Shown piece after piece: positions 6,027 through 10,201 of a stretch of 10,201 nucleotides of DNA. Each line of letters opens with the position of its first letter. Within the stretch, counting starts at the first letter, position 1. The notes beneath the pieces were generated by a model. The model did not search any database and was not told where the DNA came from. It saw only the letters and a list, made by a program, of their open reading frames with translations. This DNA is from Actinomycetota bacterium (GTDB lineage Bacteria; Actinomycetota; Actinomycetes; Streptosporangiales; Streptosporangiaceae), in the NCBI GenBank assembly GCA_003140115.1, contig PLIQ01000550.1, positions 7,144 through 17,344 of the forward strand, in the 5' to 3' direction. The position numbers and the translations under genes are program-made.

Positions 6027-6398
6027 ATGCGTTACGCACTGCTGATGCACTACCGCGAGCCGGCCGAGGGCGAGATCAGCGAGGAGGCGATCGCTGAGGC
6101 GATGGAGGCGTTCGGCGCGTACGGTCGCGCGCTCGAGCAGGCGGGCGTGCTGCTGTCGGCCGACGTGCTGCAGCCGACGGCGGCCACGACGACCGTGACC
6201 CGCAGGGAAGGAGTCTTGCGGGTGCAGGACGGGCCGTTCGCGGAGACGAAGGAGGCGCTGGCCGGGGTGTTCGTCCTGGACGTGTCCGACCTTGACGCGG
6301 CCATCGGCTGGGCCGAGAAGTGCCCCGGCGCACAGTGGGGCGTGATCGAGGTTCGCCCCACCGCGACCGCGTTCGTCGACGGCCGGTGGACGCGCTGA
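6027..6398 (+). CDS. DGPF/YCII-family protein
   Basis: The predicted protein has 123 residues, a usual length for the family. MRYALLMHY opens the first strand of a ferredoxin-like dimeric alpha/beta barrel, and DGPFAETKE (68-76) is the family signature, followed by the GVFVLDVSDLDAAIGWAEKCP helix-strand pair. YCII-related DGPF proteins lack a settled biochemical role; they are standard genomic partners of ECF42-type sigma factors, and that is what follows here. The start at 6027 is chosen because the strong GGAGGAG is too close to 6021. An in-frame extension back to 5946 lacks family similarity. The TGA at 6396-6398 lies 13 nt inside the next gene, so the two are likely translated together. 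Confidence 0.92.
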   Translation: MRYALLMHYREPAEGEISEEAIAEAMEAFGAYGRALEQAGVLLSADVLQPTAATTTVTRREGVLRVQDGPFAETKEALAGVFVLDVSDLDAAIGWAEKCPGAQWGVIEVRPTATAFVDGRWTR

Positions 6399-7750
6399 CG
6401 TCAGAGGAAGACCGCTGGGTAGCCGGTCCCGGTCCTCACGCGACCGGGCCGGCGGCCCACGCCGCAGGCTCGGCGGCCGACGCTGCAGGGTCGGCTGCCG
6501 ACGTCGCGGGCCTGGCGGCTCACGCCGCGGGCCTGGCGGCACGGGACAGTTACGGGCGGCTGCTCGCGCTGCTGTCCGCCTCGACCAGCGACCTCGCCTC
6601 CGCCGAAGACGCCCTCGCCGACGCATTCGAGCGCGCCTTGCGGACGTGGGCCGCTCAGGGGGTGCCGGGCAACCCTGACGCGTGGCTGCTCACCGTCGCC
6701 CGCAACCGGCTCCGCGACCGCTGGAAGTCCGCGCAGGCTCAGCGGGTCTTCCCTCTCGACGCCGAGCAGGACGCGCCGGCGGATATTGGTGACGTCGACG
6801 TCGACGCGATCCCTGATCGGCGGCTTGAGCTGCTGCTCGTGTGCGCTCACCCGGCGATCGAACGCGCTGTGCACACCCCCCTCATGCTCAACACGGTGCT
6901 CGGTTTCACCGCCGAGCAGGTCGGCCGGGCCTTCTCGGTGCCGACGTCGACGATGGCGACGCGCCTGGTCCGGGCCAAGAAACGCATCAAGGCCGCCCGC
7001 ATCCCGTTCCGGATACCCGACCGGGGTGACCTGCCGGCGCGGATGACCGCGGTCCTCGAGGCGGTCTACGGTGCCTACGTCATTGACTGGGCGACGACCG
7101 GGCCACAGGCCCGCCAGCTGCCCTCGGAGGCCCTGCACCTCGCCGAGGTGCTCGCCAGGCTCGCGCCCGACGATCCGGAAGCGCACGGGCTCGCCGCACT
7201 CGTCCAGCTCTCGGCGGCGCGCGCGCCGGCCCGCATTGACCCGAACGGACGTTTCGTCCCGCTCGCCGACCAGGACCCGTCGCTGTGGGACCGTCGCCTG
7301 ATCGACCGGGCGCATGAACACCTACGCGCGGCGCACGCCCGCGGGCAGCTGGGACGCTTCCAGCTCGAGGCCGCCATCCAGGCCGTACATTGCGCCCGGC
7401 GACAGGCCGGCCCGACAGACTGGGCGACGCTGCTGACCCTGCACCGCTTGCTGCACACGATCGCGCCGTCGCTCGGCAGCGGTGTCGCGCTCGGCGCCGT
7501 CACCGCCGAGGTGCAGGGCCCCGCCGCCGGTCTGGCCACCCTCGACACCCTGCTCCAAGACGCCGGCCAGCATGCCCGCCGCTTCCAGCCGGCCCGAGCC
7601 ACCCGCGCGCACCTGCTCGACCAGCTCGGACGAAGCGAGGAAGCCGTAGCCGCCTACGACGGCGCGATCGACCTGACCCACGACCCCGCCGAACGCCAGT
7701 ACCTGCAGCACCGGCGTGACCGTGCCAGCCGCTGCGGCCAGCGCCGCTAG
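6386..7750 (+). CDS. ECF42-type RNA polymerase sigma factor with C-terminal TPR-like domain
   Basis: The predicted protein has 454 residues from GTG 6386. Sigma region 2 runs from about 53 to 120 (ARDSYGRLLALLSA..., AEDALADAFERALRTW, NPDAWLLTVARNRLRDRW), and region 4 from about 143 to 210 (IPDRRLELLLVCAHPAI, TAEQVGRAFSVPTSTMATRLVRAKKRI). Residues 215-445 form the long helical/TPR-like extension typical of ECF42 sigma factors, ending with RAHLLDQLGRSEEAVAAYDGAI. In this group the extension is thought to control activity in place of an anti-sigma factor, and none is encoded here. The GTG lacks a Shine-Dalgarno and overlaps the DGPF gene by 13 nt, which suggests coupling. The 52 residues before region 2 are Ala/Gly-rich and contain a seven-residue tandem repeat, making this longer than the roughly 410-420 residues I expect. 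The initiation codon is the least certain point. Confidence 0.88.
   Translation: MDALTSEEDRWVAGPGPHATGPAAHAAGSAADAAGSAADVAGLAAHAAGLAARDSYGRLLALLSASTSDLASAEDALADAFERALRTWAAQGVPGNPDAWLLTVARNRLRDRWKSAQAQRVFPLDAEQDAPADIGDVDVDAIPDRRLELLLVCAHPAIERAVHTPLMLNTVLGFTAEQVGRAFSVPTSTMATRLVRAKKRIKAARIPFRIPDRGDLPARMTAVLEAVYGAYVIDWATTGPQARQLPSEALHLAEVLARLAPDDPEAHGLAALVQLSAARAPARIDPNGRFVPLADQDPSLWDRRLIDRAHEHLRAAHARGQLGRFQLEAAIQAVHCARRQAGPTDWATLLTLHRLLHTIAPSLGSGVALGAVTAEVQGPAAGLATLDTLLQDAGQHARRFQPARATRAHLLDQLGRSEEAVAAYDGAIDLTHDPAERQYLQHRRDRASRCGQRR
6431..6535 (+). repeat. 21-bp tandem repeat in the N-terminus of the sigma factor gene
   Basis: Four clear 21-bp units lie at 6452-6472, 6473-6493, 6494-6514 and 6515-6535. 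They encode AAHAAGS, AADAAGS, AADVAGL and AAHAAGL. A degenerate unit (GPHATGP) precedes them at 6431-6451, and a partial AA follows before the conserved RDSYG. The period is a multiple of three, so copy-number change keeps the reading frame. Confidence 0.8.
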
Positions 7751-7786
7751 CTCGAAGTCCGGCCGTGCTGGGGTCAGCTTCGGGTG

Positions 7787-8104
7787 TCACCAGCTGCTGG
7801 CCGTGAGCGGATCGGCGCTGTCTTGGTATCTGGCTGGCCGGCTGCGCGGTGGGACGGGCTTCTCCCGGTCGATTTCACGAAGAATGGGGGCGAATATGGC
7901 CTCGTGGGCCGTGGCGCCGTACTTCTGCCCGATGGCGCGGAGCACGCCCTTGCCGCTGGCCTCTCCCACCAACTCGTCCAGGACGCGATAGTCAACTTCC
8001 TGGCCGCTTGCTAGCTGGTCGTATGCGGCCTGCGCGATCTTCGCCACGCTGGGATGAGCAGCAGACTCAATCAGGATCATGAGCGTTGCGTCCTTGAGGT
8101 CCAT
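7787..8104 (-). CDS. Small unrecognised protein downstream of the hydrolase
   Basis: I do not recognise the family. From ATG 8104 the product has 105 residues, soluble and mostly helical: MDLKDATLMILIESAAHPSV, then IAQAAYDQLASG, a DYRVLDELVGEASG helix, KGVLRAIGQKYG, and a HEAIFAPILREIDREK helix followed by a Pro/Arg/Ser tail. There are no membrane segments and no catalytic motif I can name. The frame is open back to a GTG at 8206, 13 nt after the hydrolase stop (139 residues). An ATG at 8080 has an AAGGA 10 nt upstream, and 8104 has no clear ribosome site, so the start is uncertain. It is probably cotranscribed with the hydrolase. Three ATA codons appear in the longest reading and third-position bias is weak, as in the hydrolase. 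It converges on the sigma factor gene with a 36-bp gap. Confidence 0.55.
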   Translation of the reverse strand: MDLKDATLMILIESAAHPSVAKIAQAAYDQLASGQEVDYRVLDELVGEASGKGVLRAIGQKYGATAHEAIFAPILREIDREKPVPPRSRPARYQDSADPLTASSW

Positions 8105-8219
8105 GGCCGGGGAGTCTATGGCTGTCCCGGCAAAGGGCGGCAAGGGTCCTATCCAGCAGAGCGCGCGCTCGTCGAGTATTTCAGAACGTGAGCCTTCGGC
8201 CGCCACGCCGGCGTCCGTC

Positions 8220-9434
8220 TCACGACGCCAGCGGCGCCAGAAACGACTCCACCAATGCCGTGTAGCGGGACCGGTCGATGTTCCACGACTCGAGATGGCC
8301 TGCGCCCGGGAACCGCTCGAAGGTGACGAGGGAGGGGTTGAGCTCCTTCAACCTGATGCTGATCGAGATCGGCACCCGGGGGTCGTCATCTCCGTGAGTG
8401 ACGAGTGCGGGGACCTTGAGCCAGCTGGTCTCATCGAGGTAGCCGGCGGCGGACCAGTCGACGCCGAACCGCACGCTAGCTATCTGCTCGGCGGTCCATA
8501 TCAACGGAGCCGTGAGACGTCCGATCATCGGAATGAGGTGTCGGTCGACTTGGTGATCGAGTGCCGCATGCAGGTCGAGCATCGGCGCGTCGAGCACCAC
8601 GCGCGCCACCTTCGGGGCAAGTGACGAGTGCCGAAGAAACGCCGCGGCGACGCCACCGCCCATCGACTGCCCGATGAGGACGACACTCCGGGCGCCGTGC
8701 CCAAGCGACCACCGTACCGCCGCCTCAAGGTCGCTCCACTCTGTCTGCCCGTACCGGTGGTAGCCCGACGGGTCGCGGACCGCGCCGAGGTCGTTGCGGT
8801 AGGTTACCGCGAGGGCGGGAAACCCCATGTGGTGCACGATGTCGATGACGCGCAACAGGTCCTTGCGGGTGCCGTTCTGTCCGTGCACGCCGATCGCAAA
8901 CGTGCTGTTCCGGCCGGGAAAGTACCAGGCGAGCAGCGGCCCGAGCGGGCCTGGTACGACTACGTCCTGCATGGGGATACCCAACGCCGATTCCGGGTCG
9001 TCAAGGAAGTAGGACCTGTCGAGGGCAGCGAGCTGCCCGACTCCGGGAGCCGACCCGGATGTTACCGTCAACGCACGCGTCACTACGCCGTTCGAGACGG
9101 CCGCCAAGGCGCCCAGGTATCCGATGCCGCCCGGCCAGGCAATGCCGTAGAGCTCAGGCTTGAATAGGGCCGGCTGTTCGCCGATGGCACGCAACCGGAC
9201 CTCCCCGGGAGACAACCCTACGAACTGCACGTCGTCGTACGCGGGCATCGATGGGCCAGGTCCGACCGTCAAAGCCTCTGAACGGATCTTGCCGGCCAGG
9301 TACCAGCTGCTGCCGACGAAGAACGCAACCAAGACACTGATCACAGCTGCGGGCATGGACCACAACCAGTCGCGGCAAGTTCCGTGGCGCTTGCCTAGTC
9401 GATCCTTTGCGTCTTTTGGCACGATGACCGTCAT
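8220..9434 (-). CDS. Membrane-anchored alpha/beta hydrolase
   Basis: The predicted protein has 404 residues from ATG 9434; an ATG two codons earlier (9440) gives 406 and is used for numbering. A single hydrophobic segment at about 31-50 follows a short basic N-terminus, so the enzyme is likely anchored with its catalytic domain outside. Residues about 60-165 resemble no domain I can name. The hydrolase core follows: HGQNG (186-190) near the oxyanion hole, nucleophile Ser259 in GQSMGG, HGDDDPRVP with Asp353 as the probable acid, and His382 in GAGHLESW. The triad is complete, so an active serine esterase, lipase or peptidase is expected; the substrate is unknown. AAGGA at 9446-9442 sits against the 9440 ATG and 7 nt from the 9434 ATG, favouring 9434. 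Third-position G/C bias is weaker than in the flanking genes. The leader holds three short palindromes. Confidence 0.85.
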   Translation of the reverse strand: MTVIVPKDAKDRLGKRHGTCRDWLWSMPAAVISVLVAFFVGSSWYLAGKIRSEALTVGPGPSMPAYDDVQFVGLSPGEVRLRAIGEQPALFKPELYGIAWPGGIGYLGALAAVSNGVVTRALTVTSGSAPGVGQLAALDRSYFLDDPESALGIPMQDVVVPGPLGPLLAWYFPGRNSTFAIGVHGQNGTRKDLLRVIDIVHHMGFPALAVTYRNDLGAVRDPSGYHRYGQTEWSDLEAAVRWSLGHGARSVVLIGQSMGGGVAAAFLRHSSLAPKVARVVLDAPMLDLHAALDHQVDRHLIPMIGRLTAPLIWTAEQIASVRFGVDWSAAGYLDETSWLKVPALVTHGDDDPRVPISISIRLKELNPSLVTFERFPGAGHLESWNIDRSRYTALVESFLAPLAS

Positions 9435-9441
9435 TGTCATT

Positions 9442-9446
9442 TCCTT
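9442..9446 (-). promoter_or_regulatory. Ribosome binding site that decides the hydrolase start
   Basis: On the minus strand AAGGA (9446-9442) is followed by A, ATG (9440), ACA, ATG (9434). The second ATG is 7 nt away, the normal distance; the first is almost in contact with the site. Confidence 0.6.
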
Positions 9447-9452
9447 CTTCAG

Positions 9453-9491
9453 TCAGGGCGACCCTGAGTGCTCGCACTGCGAAGCCCTTCG
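9453..9491 (-). other. Three adjacent short palindromes in the hydrolase leader
   Basis: Plus-strand TCAGGG-CGA-CCCTGA (9453-9467), AGTGC-TC-GCACT (9467-9478) and CGAAG-CC-CTTCG (9480-9491) lie end to end, all with perfect arms. In the minus-strand message they could form three short stem-loops finishing 6 nt before the AAGGA ribosome site. They may instead be protein-binding dyads. The rest of the 9492-9659 spacer shows nothing I can name with confidence. Confidence 0.5.
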
Positions 9492-9659
9492 ACGTCAGGC
9501 TAATCGGATAACCAACAGCCATCGAATTCACGGACCATCACGCTGAAAACGACCACCACGATACGGTCGGGAAAATAGCCTGACCGAGCTATCTGCGGTT
9601 AATCAAAGGCCTTTCGGCATCCGGACCGGTGACAGGTTACGCGAGGCAGGGCGGGGTGT

Positions 9660-9671
9660 CACAATGGGTAA
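9660..9671 (+). promoter_or_regulatory. Possible -10 element of a leaderless promoter for the cyclase-like gene
   Basis: CACAAT (9660-9665) matches the -10 consensus at 4 of 6 positions and stands six bases before the GTG at 9672. TTACGC (9637-9642) is 17 bp upstream as a weak -35. No Shine-Dalgarno is seen, which fits a leaderless message, but the match is modest. Confidence 0.3.
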
Positions 9672-10201
9672 GTGAAGCTCACGGATGGTTTGGTGACGTT
9701 GCTGTTCACCGATATTGAGGGCGGCGTCGGGCTGTGGGAGGCTGACCGTGATGCTATGGCGGCGGCGTCGGCCCGCCATGACCGGATGGTCCGCGAGCAG
9801 GTCGAGGCGGCGGGCGGGCACGTCTTCCAGGCGGTGGGTGAGGCGCATCGCGCGGTGTTCGCCGACCCGGTGGCCGCGCTTGTGTCGGCGGTGGCTATCC
9901 AGCGGGCGGCCGGCGCCGAGCTGTGGCCGTCGGGCCTGCCGGTCCGGGTGTGCGTGGCGTTGCATTGCGGTGTGTGCGCGGAGCGGGACGGCGACTACGC
10001 CGGCCCGGTGGTGAACCGGGCGGCCCGGTTGCTGGACGCCGGTCATGGCGGTCAGGTCCTGGTGACAGCGGCGGCGTACGCGCTGCTGGCCGGCCGGCTG
10101 CCCGGCGGGATCGGGCTCCGGGACCTGGGCGAGCAGCGGCTGAGGGACCTGGGCCGCGCCGAGCGGGTCTTCCAGGTCACCGGGCCGGGCCTGGCCGGCG
10201 G
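9672..10201 (+). CDS. Class III adenylate/guanylate cyclase-like domain protein (5' part, runs off the window)
   Basis: GTG 9672 is immediately preceded by an in-frame TAA (9669-9671), so no earlier start is possible. The 176 visible codons are one class III cyclase-like domain: VTLLFTDIEGG (8-18) with metal ligand Asp14, a helical stretch, VFQAVGEAHRAVF (51-63), a helix ending in AIQRA, LPVRVCVALHCG (89-100), and DGDYAGPVVNRAARLL (106-121) with the transition-state Asn and Arg. The domain closes with LRDLGEQRLRDLGRAERVFQV. The usual K-x-x-GDG motif reads Q-A-V-G-E-A here, so the adenine-contacting Lys and second metal Asp are replaced by Gln and Glu. Activity is therefore doubtful. In actinomycetes this domain often heads larger proteins with AAA/NB-ARC and TPR regions, and the frame is still open at the end. 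The position beside the hydrolase is divergent and need not imply a shared role. Confidence 0.82.
   Translation, partial: MKLTDGLVTLLFTDIEGGVGLWEADRDAMAAASARHDRMVREQVEAAGGHVFQAVGEAHRAVFADPVAALVSAVAIQRAAGAELWPSGLPVRVCVALHCGVCAERDGDYAGPVVNRAARLLDAGHGGQVLVTAAAYALLAGRLPGGIGLRDLGEQRLRDLGRAERVFQVTGPGLAG

Noticed and set aside
6320..6385. A longer N-terminus for the sigma factor starting at 6320
   Set aside because: The extra residues are Arg-rich and lie wholly within the DGPF coding sequence. GTG 6386 is the more economical coupled start.
6396..6403. TGACGTCA palindrome at the DGPF stop codon
   Set aside because: An 8-bp palindrome inside overlapping coding sequence is explained by chance plus the stop codon; no partner site was seen.
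7751..7784. Possible terminator hairpin between the convergent sigma factor and small gene
   Set aside because: CTCGAAG and CTTCGGG pair only with a wobble and leave a 20-nt loop with no T-tract, too weak to call.
8079..9167. Plus-strand open frames opposite the hydrolase (8079-8624 and 8628-9167)
   Set aside because: They are complementary to the hydrolase coding sequence, which has a complete catalytic triad, and show no recognisable domain of their own.
9494..9584. GTCAGGCTA / TAGCCTGAC inverted repeat in the hydrolase-cyclase spacer
   Set aside because: A 9-bp match separated by 73 bp is near what chance gives in a spacer of this size, and no flanking element such as a transposase supports mobile-element ends.

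Overview
The window is high-GC, gene-dense DNA with strong G/C bias at third codon positions, GTG starts, ATGA stop/start overlaps and at least one probable leaderless promoter. Together with the gene families present (ECF42-type sigma factor with a TPR tail, HxlR regulator, AAA/TPR-type proteins, DGPF proteins), this points to an actinomycete (Actinomycetota). Genus cannot be called from what is visible.

Region 1 (1-4091, plus strand) is the 3' part of an operon that begins outside the window. It holds the tail of an unknown gene, a membrane metalloprotease-like protein with a PqqD-like N-terminal domain (M50 fold, HESFH motif), a 734-residue protein with a degenerate STAND/AAA-like N-terminus followed by tetratricopeptide repeats, and a flavin reductase-domain protein. 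The first two junctions are ATGA overlaps, and the flavin reductase follows 9 nt after the TPR gene. The PqqD/M50 and NTPase-TPR pair looks like the maturation/export end of a peptide-modification (RiPP-like) cluster. That is inference, because the precursor and core enzymes are not in view.

Region 2 (3881-5911) is a divergent pair: an MFS drug/metabolite exporter (minus) and an HxlR-family repressor (plus). The 96-bp spacer carries two inverted copies of a 17-bp element, which fits operators for the HxlR protein controlling both promoters. The MFS gene and the flavin reductase gene collide tail to tail with about 211 bp of antisense overlap and no terminator.

Region 3 (about 5912-7750) is a two-gene module: a DGPF/YCII-family protein translationally coupled to an ECF42-type sigma factor with a C-terminal TPR-like domain. 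The sigma factor's N-terminus contains a 21-bp (seven-residue) tandem repeat.

Region 4 (7787-9491, minus strand) is a membrane-anchored alpha/beta hydrolase followed by a small unrecognised protein. Codon bias is visibly weaker here than in the flanks. The hydrolase leader carries three adjacent short palindromes just upstream of the Shine-Dalgarno.

Region 5 (9672-end) is the start of a class III nucleotide-cyclase-like domain protein whose second metal-binding Asp and base-recognition Lys appear substituted, so it may be a non-catalytic regulatory domain. No tRNA, rRNA, CRISPR array or insertion sequence was seen.
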